Position numbers and translations under genes: made by a program. Below, piece after piece: positions 34,614 through 44,671 of a stretch of DNA of 64,000 nucleotides. The notes below the pieces were generated by a model. That model was not told the DNA's origin, did no database searches, and worked only from the letters and a program-made list of their open reading frames with translations. The stretch's first letter is position 1. Each line of letters begins with the position of its first letter. The stretch is from CADEDV01 sp964412375 (GTDB lineage Bacteria > Bacteroidota > Bacteroidia > Chitinophagales > Chitinophagaceae): NCBI GenBank assembly GCA_964412375.1, contig CAYPOD010000001.1, forward strand, positions 186,001-250,000. Reading direction: 5' to 3'.

Positions 34614-36236
34614 TTATTTTTTATCCCACCAAAGTTTGGTGCCACCGCCATCAGCTCCACCCAGCATGCCTACGCCGCTATTTACACCAGCGCTGTTATT
34701 ATTATATTCTGATTGCGGAAAGGGAATGCGACGTATCTGAACATTTGTATTGATCGTTCCGTTGCTTCTGTTACTCACCACGGGGATCAGCCGGGGATAA
34801 CCAGTGCGGCGAAATTCGGCCCAGCCTTCAGGACCATCCGGATACATTGCTATCCATTTTTGCGTAATAATTCTTTCAAGATTTGTTTCAAACGGATCGC
34901 CGGGATTCCAGGCGATCACGATAGAGCTTGGCGAAGGAGCATCATTGCCCGATTGCCCGCTGTTGTCAATAAATGCAGCCGGCATTGAACTATTATTAGC
35001 CGCATAGGTAGCCGCAAGAGATGCTGATAAACCATTTTCGAGAAAAGAGTTTGCAATGCCTTCGTTATAAAAATAATCAGCAGTGCCTCCCATGTTCCAG
35101 CCACGAAGTGCTCCTTCTGCCCTCAGGAAATAAGATTCAGCCGCAGTCATCCAGACAATCTGCGTAGTACTCATATCCATCCTCAGGTTGGAAATGGCAG
35201 ACCCGGTATAAGGAGTCCATGTGGTTGTTATAATGCCCTGCCGAACCCCGTGATAATTGCCATCATCAGCTGTGGTGAAGTAAACAGCTCTCCTGGGATC
35301 GGCATACCCATTCAGGTATGCATCCATAGATGCACTCATCCTGGCTTCACCGGCATTAAACAGGTAAGCTATTTCATACAAAGGGTGATAATAGATGAGG
35401 TTGGAAGAACGTTGCAGTGCTGCTCTTTCGTTTGGTACTGTGATCACACCAAAGGGATTGCTGATTGATTTTTCCGCCTCTGTCCGTGCTAATGAAGCAT
35501 TGGCGTAAACTACACGCATTGCCAGGCGAAGACGCAGTGTGTTGGCAAATTTTATCCAGTTAGTAACATTGCCGCCATAAATGAAATCATACTTGGCTAA
35601 AACAGTAGTACCGGGGTTTCCTTGTGCAAATAAGGTGAGTACATCAATAGCAGAACCCAACTCTTCAAAAAATTTTGTATAAATATCCTGCTGCGAGTTA
35701 TAGGTATTTTGCAGGTTACCGCTACCATAATTGATGTATGGAAGCGGACCATACGCATCTGTAACACGGTGCATAGCCTGCACTTTTACAATCGTCGCCA
35801 ATGCACCAACTTCCGGTAAGCCCTGGTCATCGGATGCTTTTTTGATAGCCTGCCATGCGGGCATCACCGATGCAAAACCGGAAGTGAATGTTTTTTCGAT
35901 CCACCCGGTAATAAAATTATACGCCCCGTTGTGTACACCACCAAACCATGTGCCTGTCGGGGCAATATATCCTGAATAGACATCGCTGGTCAATCCCTGT
36001 GCCACCTGGTAGTCACTTGTCAGGTTTGTTCCATCATTAAACAATACCACGTTGCGCAGCATCTGTGAAAAGAAGGCGCCTGTCTTCAGGTTGTCAGTCG
36101 CCATCATATCTTCCGTGGCTTCATGGCGGTTGGTGTTGAGGTCATCGAAATTCCGGGTGCAGCCAGAACCTATAACCACTGCCCATACACTTAGCAGTAT
36201 AAGGTTCTTCCTAAAATTTGTTTTATCTGTCATCAT
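34614..36236 (-). CDS. susD: SusD/RagB-family glycan-binding lipoprotein
   Basis: This is a 540-residue SusD-like lipoprotein of the SusD_2 group: lipobox Cys in VIGSGCTRNFDDLNTN, TPR-rich body (WIKFANTLRLRLAMRV), and the C-terminal RIITQKWIAMYPDGPEGWAEFRRTGYP. It caps the SusC barrel and delivers oligosaccharides to it. It is 22 bases downstream of susC. A double ATG (MMTDK) leaves the start uncertain by one codon. Confidence 0.92.
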   Translation of the reverse strand: MMTDKTNFRKNLILLSVWAVVIGSGCTRNFDDLNTNRHEATEDMMATDNLKTGAFFSQMLRNVVLFNDGTNLTSDYQVAQGLTSDVYSGYIAPTGTWFGGVHNGAYNFITGWIEKTFTSGFASVMPAWQAIKKASDDQGLPEVGALATIVKVQAMHRVTDAYGPLPYINYGSGNLQNTYNSQQDIYTKFFEELGSAIDVLTLFAQGNPGTTVLAKYDFIYGGNVTNWIKFANTLRLRLAMRVVYANASLARTEAEKSISNPFGVITVPNERAALQRSSNLIYYHPLYEIAYLFNAGEARMSASMDAYLNGYADPRRAVYFTTADDGNYHGVRQGIITTTWTPYTGSAISNLRMDMSTTQIVWMTAAESYFLRAEGALRGWNMGGTADYFYNEGIANSFLENGLSASLAATYAANNSSMPAAFIDNSGQSGNDAPSPSSIVIAWNPGDPFETNLERIITQKWIAMYPDGPEGWAEFRRTGYPRLIPVVSNRSNGTINTNVQIRRIPFPQSEYNNNSAGVNSGVGMLGGADGGGTKLWWDKK

Positions 36237-36258
36237 AACTGTTGTTATTATTAGATTG

Positions 36259-39200
36259 TCAGAAATTTAGTTTTACAGCGAATCCCATTGAGCGTAGACT
36301 CGGCATCATGAAATAGTCTATCCCCTGGAAATAGGTTTGTGTATTAGCTGTCAGTTCCGGATCAAATGGTGCTGCGCTGTAAATCAGGAACAGGTTGCGT
36401 CCAACAAAAGAAACATTGGCGCTCTTGATGAACTTGCCAAGTTTTCTCACTGGCACGTCATATCCTACTGACAATTCTCCGAGTCTCACATTGGTAGCAC
36501 TGTAACAATACATAGAAGCAACACCACCTGAAGCACCTGCTCCCACCACCTGGTAATATTCCTGTGCAGGAATAGGTCTTCCATTCACTAAAGCACCGCC
36601 CTGGTCACGGGCATCGGCCGATGTTTTTGAAACACCAAAGGCATCCATGATGGCTTGTGTGTTTGACACCACAATCCCACCTACTCTTCCCACAACCATA
36701 GCACTAAGAGAAATTCCTTTCCAACTGAAAGTATTGCCCCATCCGAAATTGTAACGGGGATTGCTGTTGCCTGCAAAAACAAATTTGTTGAGTTCGGCCG
36801 CTACTGTTTGTGAACTTGGATCAACATAGATAGCGCCATGTTCGTCCACCCGTAATGTGTTCACATAAATGTCACCCATAGATCCGCCTTCTTTCAACAC
36901 CATCTTGTAGCTCCCTGTACCAGTCATATCCAATTCACGCAGTGTAATAACTTCCCCGGTAACGGGATTGGTCCAGCCCGGTAATAATTCAACGATCTTA
37001 TTTCTGTTGAGAGAAAAAGTACCATTAGTAGTCCAGCTCAGGTTGCCAAACTTCTTCGTGTACCTGGCAGACAACTCTATTCCTTTATTATCCACCCGTC
37101 CTGCATTCACTACCACGCTGGTAAAACCGGATGCAGCAGAAAGTGTGGGTTCAAAGAATTGGTTGTAAGTGCGGGACAGGTAAACTGTGGCATCTATGCG
37201 AAGAGCCCCGTTGAAAAGTGCCGAATTCAAACCAGCCTCCCATGAACGGGTAAGTTCCGGCTTCAGGTCAGGATTGGGCATTCTTGTTTGTGTTACAGGG
37301 AAACCTCCGGCCAGCGGGTAAGTTGGAATTGAAAGATGCTCTCTTGGTTCATTACCCACTGCCGAGTGAGAAATGCGTAGCTTCAGGTAAGATAATACCC
37401 TGGAACGCATTTCCAGCAGATCAGTGATCACGGCAGATAAACCGACTGAAGGATAGAAGAATGACCAGTTGCCTGAAGAACCTGCTAACGTTGAGGCCCA
37501 GTCGTTACGGGCAGTCAGATCCAGGTGTACCATATTGCGGTATCCCAGTTGTGCACTGCCGAAAACAGATTGCTTCTGACGATTATAGCCATACTGCGAC
37601 ATCTCGGAATTAGCCCTGTTGATATTGGCAAACGTATACAGGTTAGCTACTCCCTGCAACCTTCCGCCAAACAAATATTGATTATTGCGGATGTCTTCAA
37701 TAGCCGTTCCGATATTGGCAGTTACGTTGTAATCATTGTTCAGTTTTTTGTTGATATTCACCATTGCTTCCGCATATATCTGGCGGTTGTCCAAAGTGTT
37801 TAGGGAATAAAATCCATTTTCAGAAGCAAATAGCTGGTTGGTGGATGCTGCAAATTTTCTTTCACTCTTTTCATTTGATTTATCCATTTTGGCTCGACCG
37901 GAAAGACTGATCCAGTCGTTGAGAGTATAACGCAGCGACATCGTAGTCATGTAACGTTCTCTTTTATTCTGGAAAATATCACGCTGCGTAACCCAGTAGG
38001 GGTTTTGCATCAGCAGCCCGTTGTCACCAAAAGGCCAGAACTGTGTCATCAGGTTGCGGGAAGGATTGTGTCTTTCAAAGGCCTTCGCCTTATTAAAATC
38101 ATCTCCCGGAGGGAACAGGTACACAGCCACCAAAGGATTGAAATACTGCCCCTGTGAGATCATGTTCTTTTCATCAACCAGGCCTGCCATAAAACTCACA
38201 TCCAGATTCATGCGGCCATCAAGAAACGAACTTGTATTTCTTGCCGTAAAGTTGGAACGATTGAAATTATTGTTTGGAACTATTCCCTTTGAAGAAGTAT
38301 TAGCCAGTGATATATAAGTCTGGCTTCTTTCTGTTCCGGTAGAAAAAGTGAGTGAAGTAGTAGAGTTCACACCGGTTTGGAAAAAATCTTCTGGTCGATA
38401 GTTAGATGGAGTTGCCAACTTTTCACCCCAGCTAAAATAGCTGCCTACTTCACTGGGACCATATGTATTCTGAAACTCAGGCAGGAGCAGCGGACTGGTG
38501 AATGTTGTTGTATTGGATATACTGACATCTGTTCTGTCCTTTTGACCTTTCTTAGTGTTGATAAGTATCACACCATTAGCTGCCGCACTTCCATACAATG
38601 CCGCGGCGGCAGGACCACTAAGGATAGAAAGACTTTCAATGTCATCAGGGTTCAGGTTGGCAACAAAGTCACCTGTCTGGCCTGCGCCGGAAAAAATATC
38701 TTCCGCCTGACCGCGGATAATATTGGGCATCGGGATACCATCAATCACATACAGCGCATTGTTGTTGCCACTGATTGACTTGACACCACGCAGCACAACT
38801 CTTGCAGAAGCGCCGTTTCCGGCAGAAGAACTGTTGATCGTGGCGCCGGCCACTTTACCAACAAGACTGTTGACAAAATTGCCATTGTTCACAGTACTGA
38901 TCTCTTCGTTCTTAATTTCTTGTACATTATATGTAAGTGTTTTGGATCTTTTAGGGATCCCAAGAGCTGTAACGATCACCTGGTCAATTTCAACAAGAGA
39001 TTTTTTCAGTGTTATATCTAATGAAGTACGATCACCAACAGACACTTCTATGGTTTCATAACCTATATAAGAAATAACAAGAACATTGTTAGCTCTTGCA
39101 TTGATCATAAATCGGCCTTCTGCATTGGTTGCAGTGGATGTCCGGGTTCCTTTAATTGTAACCGTAGCGCCTTCCAGCGGTGTACCTTCTTCGTTCAACA

Positions 39201-39705
39201 CTACCCCTGTGATATCAGGTAAAGGCTCCTCTTCTACAATGGGAGTCTCATTTGAAATAACAGGTTGTTCAGGCACTACTGCCCGTGCTTTGATGAAAAT
39301 GGTTTTGTTGTGAATCTCGTAACCAATTGGCTGATTACGCAGCGCCACATCCAAAAAATCTTTTAATGGCATTGCATCAACCGCAACCGTCACCGGTCTT
39401 GTACCTTTTAACAGGTCCTTATTGGCAAATACAGTGTAGCCTGTTTGTTTTTCAATGGCTTTGAAGACATTGGTGATGGCTACATTTCTACCCGAGAAAG
39501 ATATAGTTTGAGAATATCCTTCAGCACGGGCATTGAGCAGTCCTGCAAGCAGGAAAATGACAGTAAGCTTCATAACTAGCAGCGCCCTGATTAGCCCATC
39601 AGGGCAGGTTTGAGTTACCAACCGGGGCGTCTGTGACATAGTGTTTCCCGTTTTACCGGATAACAAGGCCACAGTGTCCCGGTTACAAAGAGCAGTTTTT
39701 TGCAT
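36259..39705 (-). CDS. susC: SusC/RagA-family TonB-dependent transporter
   Basis: This is a 1148-residue outer-membrane transporter. In order: a long leader (MQKTALCNRDTV then VMKLTVIFLLAGLLNARA), a secretin/TonB short N-terminal domain (about 60-145) that links to anti-sigma signalling, a carboxypeptidase-regulatory-like domain (about 165-245, DITGVVLNEEGTPLEGATV), a plug (VITALGIPKRSKTLTYNVQE) and a 22-strand barrel ending GFAVKLNF. The STN domain and the adjacent FecR/ECF pair show that import itself triggers induction. I keep the long start because this leader form is usual in Chitinophagaceae. Confidence 0.93.
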   Translation of the reverse strand: MQKTALCNRDTVALLSGKTGNTMSQTPRLVTQTCPDGLIRALLVMKLTVIFLLAGLLNARAEGYSQTISFSGRNVAITNVFKAIEKQTGYTVFANKDLLKGTRPVTVAVDAMPLKDFLDVALRNQPIGYEIHNKTIFIKARAVVPEQPVISNETPIVEEEPLPDITGVVLNEEGTPLEGATVTIKGTRTSTATNAEGRFMINARANNVLVISYIGYETIEVSVGDRTSLDITLKKSLVEIDQVIVTALGIPKRSKTLTYNVQEIKNEEISTVNNGNFVNSLVGKVAGATINSSSAGNGASARVVLRGVKSISGNNNALYVIDGIPMPNIIRGQAEDIFSGAGQTGDFVANLNPDDIESLSILSGPAAAALYGSAAANGVILINTKKGQKDRTDVSISNTTTFTSPLLLPEFQNTYGPSEVGSYFSWGEKLATPSNYRPEDFFQTGVNSTTSLTFSTGTERSQTYISLANTSSKGIVPNNNFNRSNFTARNTSSFLDGRMNLDVSFMAGLVDEKNMISQGQYFNPLVAVYLFPPGDDFNKAKAFERHNPSRNLMTQFWPFGDNGLLMQNPYWVTQRDIFQNKRERYMTTMSLRYTLNDWISLSGRAKMDKSNEKSERKFAASTNQLFASENGFYSLNTLDNRQIYAEAMVNINKKLNNDYNVTANIGTAIEDIRNNQYLFGGRLQGVANLYTFANINRANSEMSQYGYNRQKQSVFGSAQLGYRNMVHLDLTARNDWASTLAGSSGNWSFFYPSVGLSAVITDLLEMRSRVLSYLKLRISHSAVGNEPREHLSIPTYPLAGGFPVTQTRMPNPDLKPELTRSWEAGLNSALFNGALRIDATVYLSRTYNQFFEPTLSAASGFTSVVVNAGRVDNKGIELSARYTKKFGNLSWTTNGTFSLNRNKIVELLPGWTNPVTGEVITLRELDMTGTGSYKMVLKEGGSMGDIYVNTLRVDEHGAIYVDPSSQTVAAELNKFVFAGNSNPRYNFGWGNTFSWKGISLSAMVVGRVGGIVVSNTQAIMDAFGVSKTSADARDQGGALVNGRPIPAQEYYQVVGAGASGGVASMYCYSATNVRLGELSVGYDVPVRKLGKFIKSANVSFVGRNLFLIYSAAPFDPELTANTQTYFQGIDYFMMPSLRSMGFAVKLNF

Positions 39706-39883
39706 AAGTTTGCATTGGTTTGGTTTTAAAAAATCAATGTTTAGCGATGTTGAAATTTTGAATTACTCAAACCTGCACCGCCCGGATTGCCGTCCGAGGC
39801 GGTTTTTTCAAGCAATCCATTCATACACAGGAAACCTGCCTGTGTATTTTTTTCATTCTATGGTGGCTTTTCATTTTATTCGG

Positions 39884-41107
39884 TCAGGGCATCACCACCA
39901 GCCTTTTCCCTTCTTCGATCCTGAAATTCACTTTCGACAAATTCAGACCACGAAGGACCGTTGATAAGGGAAGATCTCTTCCCATTTTTCCAAAAAATTC
40001 AAGAGGCGGTATTCCCTTTTCATATACCACTTCTATATCATACCATCTCTCCAATTGTCGCATCACTTCTTCCAGTGTTGCGTCCTGGAAATTGAAAACG
40101 CCGTTTTTCCATGCCATCACTCTTTCCACATCCACATTATTCAGCACTCTGACAGCAGAAGCCGTTTGATTTGTTTGACCGGCGCTGCTGACCTGTGCCT
40201 GCTGTCCAGGGATCAACACCACTCCTCCCGATCCATTCCTTGTCACTTTCACAGAGCCTTCAAGCAGTGTTGTGCTGATTTTACCTTCGTCATTATAAGA
40301 ATTCACATTGAAGTGAGTACCCAGCACTTCGATTTCAGCGCCATTACCTGTATTGACCCGGAAAGGCATAGATTCATTTCTTGCCACTTCAAAATAGGCT
40401 TCACCGGTAATGTCCACCTTTCTTTCGCTACCCTTGAAAATAACCGGGTAACGGATGGAAGAAGCAGCATTCAGCCAAACCTTTGATCCATCGGGCAAAA
40501 CCAACTGGAACTGGCGGCCTTTTGGTGTTGTCATTGTATTATAGGCTACAAAATCAGCCGGTGTATTTTCATCTGCTGCATAAGTGACCTGCCCGTTGTT
40601 CAAAATGACTTTTATTCCGTTTTGTGTGGTGATGATTCCATTTGTCAGGTCGTCGAGCACCAGTTGTGTTCCATCAATTAGTGTGAGGATAGCTCCATCT
40701 TTCCCCGGTTGCGGATCCACCATTTCATTACCATGAGCAATCTTATTGTTATCATCAGCCGGTTTGTTGTTGGTATTAATAATAAAATAGGTGGCGGCTG
40801 CCAGCAGCAAGAGCACTGATGCAGCATAACGTATCCATCTTTTTCCAACCAATTCAACTATACGTGATGTTCTCTTTGTTTCTTTGAATATCAAAGGCAG
40901 TCTTGCCTCCAGCGCCTGAATGATGTCCGGACTGATCTGTCCCTGCATAACAGGCTGCTTCAGTTGTGCCAGGATAAGACCGGTGGCTTCATCATCCAGT
41001 TTCTCTTTACCGAGCCATTCCAGCAACTCCTGTGTTTCCTGCGATGTAATCTTTCCCTGCAACAGTTTGTCAAAAAGTTCGTTACGGGAATGTGATGAGT
41101 GAGACAC
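39884..41107 (-). CDS. FecR-family anti-sigma factor
   Basis: This 407-residue protein has a cytoplasmic N-terminus of about 95 residues that binds the ECF sigma factor, one membrane helix (IRYAASVLLLLAAATYFII, about 92-110), then the periplasmic FecR domain (TPKGRQFQLVLPDGSKVWLN, YFEVARNESMPFRV) and a C-terminal DUF4974-like STN-interacting domain. It receives the signal from the SusC STN domain and releases the sigma factor. It lies 67 bases downstream of the sigma gene. Confidence 0.92.
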   Translation of the reverse strand: MSHSSHSRNELFDKLLQGKITSQETQELLEWLGKEKLDDEATGLILAQLKQPVMQGQISPDIIQALEARLPLIFKETKRTSRIVELVGKRWIRYAASVLLLLAAATYFIINTNNKPADDNNKIAHGNEMVDPQPGKDGAILTLIDGTQLVLDDLTNGIITTQNGIKVILNNGQVTYAADENTPADFVAYNTMTTPKGRQFQLVLPDGSKVWLNAASSIRYPVIFKGSERKVDITGEAYFEVARNESMPFRVNTGNGAEIEVLGTHFNVNSYNDEGKISTTLLEGSVKVTRNGSGGVVLIPGQQAQVSSAGQTNQTASAVRVLNNVDVERVMAWKNGVFNFQDATLEEVMRQLERWYDIEVVYEKGIPPLEFFGKMGRDLPLSTVLRGLNLSKVNFRIEEGKRLVVMP

Positions 41108-41174
41108 TTATTAATAGTTTATTTCACAAGTAACGGGTAGAAGCAGGAAATGGGGGGATGCCGAAGAAAAAAAC

Positions 41175-41783
41175 TTACTGCATAAAGCCGAGTATGATTA
41201 ACGTTGTGTATAACAACTCTTTAGGAGAGCCGGTGCGACTCATTAAATAATTGCGGATGGATTTATTGGCAGATACAAGATACTCCTTTACGGTAAGTGG
41301 CGAAATGCCGAGAGATTCTGCAGCTTTTCTGTAAGTAAGACCGTTTTCCTTCACCAATTTGTACACCTTTTTCTGTTGAGGCGGCAGTTGTTCGATAGCT
41401 GTTTTCAAAAGAGTTACCGATTCAGAACGATGGATTGCATCCTCCGGATTCTCATATTTATCTGCCAGCGCTTTACTGAAACGTTCTAACAGTGTGCGGT
41501 CACGACGCATCTTTCTGAAAAAATCATGCACCAGGTTCTGCGCAGTACGGTATAAATAGCCGGTAAAATTCTCAGTAATGCCCTTGCTTTCTCTTTTTTG
41601 CCATATACGGGTAAACAGCTCCTGCACCAGTTCTTCGGCAAGCGTTTTGTCATGTACCATCCTGTATATATTATTATATAACCTTGGGCTATAATACATA
41701 TATAAAGCAGTGAATGCCTGTTGGCAGCCGGATTGCATCTCACGAATGAGAAGATGTTCGTTATGCAGAATTTCAGTTGGCAA
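41175..41783 (-). CDS. ECF RNA polymerase sigma factor of the glycan locus
   Basis: This 202-residue sigma-70 family protein of the Bacteroidetes ECF type has region 2 (FTALYMYYSPRLYNNIYRMV, then ELVQELFTRIWQKR) and region 4 (LPPQQKKVYKLVKENGLTYRKAAESLGIS). It directs transcription of the downstream susCD operon when freed from FecR. It is the first gene of the minus-strand locus and is preceded by a TAAATTTG box. Confidence 0.93.
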   Translation of the reverse strand: MPTEILHNEHLLIREMQSGCQQAFTALYMYYSPRLYNNIYRMVHDKTLAEELVQELFTRIWQKRESKGITENFTGYLYRTAQNLVHDFFRKMRRDRTLLERFSKALADKYENPEDAIHRSESVTLLKTAIEQLPPQQKKVYKLVKENGLTYRKAAESLGISPLTVKEYLVSANKSIRNYLMSRTGSPKELLYTTLIILGFMQ

Positions 41784-41830
41784 GTTGCTACAATCAGATT
41801 ACTAGACAGTAAAACTACAACAAACGCTGC

Positions 41831-41838
41831 CAAATTTA
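41831..41838 (-). promoter_or_regulatory. Candidate -7 box of the ECF sigma gene
   Basis: On the minus strand the octamer reads TAAATTTG, a perfect TAnnTTTG. It lies 48 bases upstream of the sigma ATG in a 203-base spacer before TatD. A matching -33 element is not obvious, so this is moderate evidence only. Confidence 0.4.
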
Positions 41839-41986
41839 AAAGAGAAAATGACGAGAGGAGAAAAATATTTATTTGTTGTGTGCAGAAAATTAGAACTCAG
41901 TCAGAAACTGTAAAGCAGAAAATTTGTTGCTAACATCCGCCGGCGTTGTTGCTCATTGAACATGTTTTCTCATTGAGAAAATGTCA

Positions 41987-42763
41987 CTATTCATATATCT
42001 GAGGAAAAAGTTTACAAGCATTCGCTGTTGTGATCTCCGTCACTTCTTCAATGCTGAATTTTTTTATCCCGGCAATTCTTTCCACTACATACTTGAGGTA
42101 TGAGGGTTCATTTCTTTTTCCGCGGAAAGGCACCGGCGCCAGGTAAGGTGCGTCGGTTTCCAGCAAAACATGATCAAGACTGATTGTTTCTACCACTTTA
42201 TCGAGTCCTGAATTTTTGAAAGTAACTACTCCGCCGATACCCAAATAAAAACCAAGATCAATGATACGCCTTGCTTGTTCTTCATTTCCGGAAAAGCAAT
42301 GAAACACTCCTTTCAATTTTCCTTTCTGATGTTCTGTCACTACGCTGATGCACTCGTCTATGGAATTCCTTGAATGAATAACTATTGGCAGATCATATTG
42401 CAGGGCCCATTCGATTTGCCGGTGAAAAGCTTCATATTGCTGTTCTGTAAAAGTTTTATCCCAATAAAAGTCAAGACCAATCTCACCCACTGCCACAAAC
42501 GACCGGCTTTCGAGATAAGATTGTACAACTTTCAGTTCTTCCTCAAAATTCTCCTTCACCGAACAGGGATGTAGTCCCATCATGCTAAAGCAGCGGGCCT
42601 GCTCAGCTTTTTCAAGTTCCAGCATGGAATGGTGGGTGGAAGAATCTACAGCAGGGAGGAGGATTTTCTCAACTCCTTCTTTTTCAGCCCTTTTTAGCAT
42701 TTCAGCCCTGTCGTTGTCAAATTCCGGCAAGTAAATATGCGAATGTGTATCCACCAAAATCAT
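41987..42763 (-). CDS. tatD: TatD-family metal-dependent DNase
   Basis: This 258-residue protein starts from the ATG at 42763; 19 further residues upstream in frame are not part of the family. TatD motifs are DTHSHIYLPEF at the start (metal ligands), GEIGLDFYW near residue 90, VIHSRNS, GVFHCFSGN and LLETDAPYLAP. TatD enzymes are cytoplasmic 3'-5' exonucleases or tRNA-editing-type hydrolases. It is divergent from the lipoprotein gene at 42874 and unrelated to the glycan locus. Confidence 0.93.
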   Translation of the reverse strand: MILVDTHSHIYLPEFDNDRAEMLKRAEKEGVEKILLPAVDSSTHHSMLELEKAEQARCFSMMGLHPCSVKENFEEELKVVQSYLESRSFVAVGEIGLDFYWDKTFTEQQYEAFHRQIEWALQYDLPIVIHSRNSIDECISVVTEHQKGKLKGVFHCFSGNEEQARRIIDLGFYLGIGGVVTFKNSGLDKVVETISLDHVLLETDAPYLAPVPFRGKRNEPSYLKYVVERIAGIKKFSIEEVTEITTANACKLFPQIYE

Positions 42764-42873
42764 CAGGCCCGGTTTTTGGGCAAAACTCAGAAAAAAGTTT
42801 AAGAAAGCGTTAAACCTCAATCAATAAAGCCATTCTTAGCAACGTTATTTAACTGAATTACAAATCAACGCAT

Positions 42874-43806
42874 ATGAAAATATTGCTGAAACCAGTAAAA
42901 ACTTCGGTTTGCTTAGTCTTCATTCTTTCTCTTTTGTTTGTTGCCTGTACAAAAGAAAAAAGTGGTTCGGGTGGTAACAACAATGATGCAATAGAGGAAC
43001 AGGTTTCCCAGATCAATGCTGAATCGGATGCAGAGGCAGAAATTGTTTTCAATGGCATTTTTGATGATGTGATGGGTGCCAGTGATGATGTGGGAATGGC
43101 CGGCACCGGCTGGTATGGCAGATATTCAAATGGCGCCGCTTTTGAAAGAGTGCAGGCATGTTTTACGGTCACCATTACTTCACTTAGCCCCCCTACTCTT
43201 TTCCCCGTCCGTATCGTTATTGATTTTGGTACCGGTTGCCAGGGAAGGGATGGCCGCACACGAAAAGGAAAGATCATCACCGAATACTCCGCCCGCCTGA
43301 TTGTTCCGGGAGCAATGGCGGTAACCAGCTTTGAAGACTATTTTGTTGATAGTATTAAAGTGGAAGGCACTTTAAAGATTACCAATACCAGCTCGCCGGT
43401 GAATACACAACCGCTTACCCGTTCTTTCAAAAAAGAGGTCATTAATGCAAAACTTAGCAAGCCCAATGGCAATTATATTGAATGGAACAGCACCAAAACA
43501 ATCACCCAACTGGAGGGGTTAGTCACCCCTAATCTGCCTGCTGATGATGTTTTTAAAATAGAAGGCTCGTCACTGGGAAGAGCAAAAAAAGGCAACCTCT
43601 TGGTTGCATGGCAATCAACTGTGGAAGAGCCACTTATAAAGAAATTCCTATGCCGCTGGATAGTTAAAGGTAAGATCAAAACAACCCGGGCCAACAGTAC
43701 TACCAACAACCAATGGATAGCTGTACTTGATTTTGGGGATGGCACCTGCGATCGTAAAGCCACCCTCACTGTAAATGGCCGGACCATTGAAATTACTTTG
43801 CCGTAA
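42874..43806 (+). CDS. Hypothetical lipoprotein, first of a paralogous pair
   Basis: This 310-residue lipoprotein has lipobox Cys in LLFVACTKEK (C25). I do not recognise a known domain. It contains PVRIVIDFGTGCQGRDGRTRKGKI near residue 110, a middle beta-rich segment, and VLDFGDGTCDRKATLTVNGRT at the C-terminus. The same three blocks recur in the protein at 44672-45517, so the two are paralogues of one family with two conserved FGxGxC motifs. It is followed by a bidirectional terminator. Confidence 0.75.
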   Translation: MKILLKPVKTSVCLVFILSLLFVACTKEKSGSGGNNNDAIEEQVSQINAESDAEAEIVFNGIFDDVMGASDDVGMAGTGWYGRYSNGAAFERVQACFTVTITSLSPPTLFPVRIVIDFGTGCQGRDGRTRKGKIITEYSARLIVPGAMAVTSFEDYFVDSIKVEGTLKITNTSSPVNTQPLTRSFKKEVINAKLSKPNGNYIEWNSTKTITQLEGLVTPNLPADDVFKIEGSSLGRAKKGNLLVAWQSTVEEPLIKKFLCRWIVKGKIKTTRANSTTNNQWIAVLDFGDGTCDRKATLTVNGRTIEITLP

Positions 43807-43859
43807 TTAAAAAATTATTATACCTTTAAACCAGTTTTCATAGGGTACGGATTAAAAAC

Positions 43860-43893
43860 GGGCCAGGGTTTCTACCCAGGCCCTAACTTTTTT
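43860..43893 (+). terminator. Bidirectional terminator
   Basis: GGGCC-A-GGGT (43860-43869), loop TTCT and ACCC-A-GGCCC (43874-43883) form a strong stem with one A/A mismatch, followed by TAACTTTTTT. On the minus strand the hairpin is followed by GTTTTTAAT, so it can also end the deacetylase transcript that converges on it. Confidence 0.75.
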
Positions 43894-43960
43894 ATAATGA
43901 CTATCAATTACTTACTTTCAGTTTTTTATAAATTGTCACAATCATTCAATCGTTAGTTTT

Positions 43961-44596
43961 TCAATCCTGAAACGTTAATTTTTCAAACCGGTATTCTTTT
44001 TCTGAAAAAAATTGCAGGGTGGCCGGTAAAACTTGTCGTAATACAGGAAGTGCCTTGCCACTGTCGTGAAAAACAACAATTGAACCGGGACCAGCATTCT
44101 TTGTCACATTTTCGAGGCAGGTATTTTTTGAAATAGATACATCAAAATCACCGCTTAAAACAGTCCACATCACCACCTTGTTTTTTTCACCCAGCACTTT
44201 TGCTATTTTTCTTGCCTGTGAGCCCTTTATCCTGCCATATGGGGGTCTGAACAGTGAGGAATCAATCTTTAAGCTTGCCTCTTTTATGTTTTGCAGGTAG
44301 GTTTCATCGTCGGTTTTCCATCCATTAAGATGATCCTGGGTATGATTACCGGTAACATGTCCTTCATCCAGTATCCGTTTGTAAATCTGTGGGAATGCCT
44401 CAACATTTTTGCCGATGCAGAAAAAGCTGGCTTTCGCATTATACGTTGCCAACATGTCCAGTACAAAAGGGGTCGCTTCCGGGTGAGGTCCGTCATCAAA
44501 AGTGAGATAGAGAATTTTATCCTTCGTATCCATTTTCCAGGCAAATGAGGGGTAAATTTTCCTGAGCAGCCAAGGTGATTTTACGAAGTAAAACAT
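43961..44596 (-). CDS. Polysaccharide deacetylase (NodB homology)
   Basis: This is a 211-residue CE4-type deacetylase. It shows YLTFDDGPHPEATPFVLDML (metal-binding Asp pair near 31-32), HTQDHLNGW with the metal His residues, FRPPYGRIKGSQ (catalytic Arg) and IVVFHDSGKALPVL at the end. It removes N- or O-acetyl groups from peptidoglycan or another glycan. It has no signal peptide but a short hydrophobic N-terminus. It lies between two paralogous lipoprotein genes on the other strand. Confidence 0.9.
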   Translation of the reverse strand: MFYFVKSPWLLRKIYPSFAWKMDTKDKILYLTFDDGPHPEATPFVLDMLATYNAKASFFCIGKNVEAFPQIYKRILDEGHVTGNHTQDHLNGWKTDDETYLQNIKEASLKIDSSLFRPPYGRIKGSQARKIAKVLGEKNKVVMWTVLSGDFDVSISKNTCLENVTKNAGPGSIVVFHDSGKALPVLRQVLPATLQFFSEKEYRFEKLTFQD

Positions 44597-44671
44597 TCTG
44601 CAAAATAATTTTTTCTTTCATTAAACGTTTTCCATCTTTATAGCATCTGATTATCCTAAAAAAAAACCGAT

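Noticed and set aside
39777..39808. Inverted repeat ACCGCC/GGCGGT followed by TTTTT between fecR and susC
   Set aside because: The T run is on the plus strand, where no gene lies upstream; on the minus strand there is no T run. It may be a fortuitous structure or an mRNA leader hairpin, but I cannot assign it.
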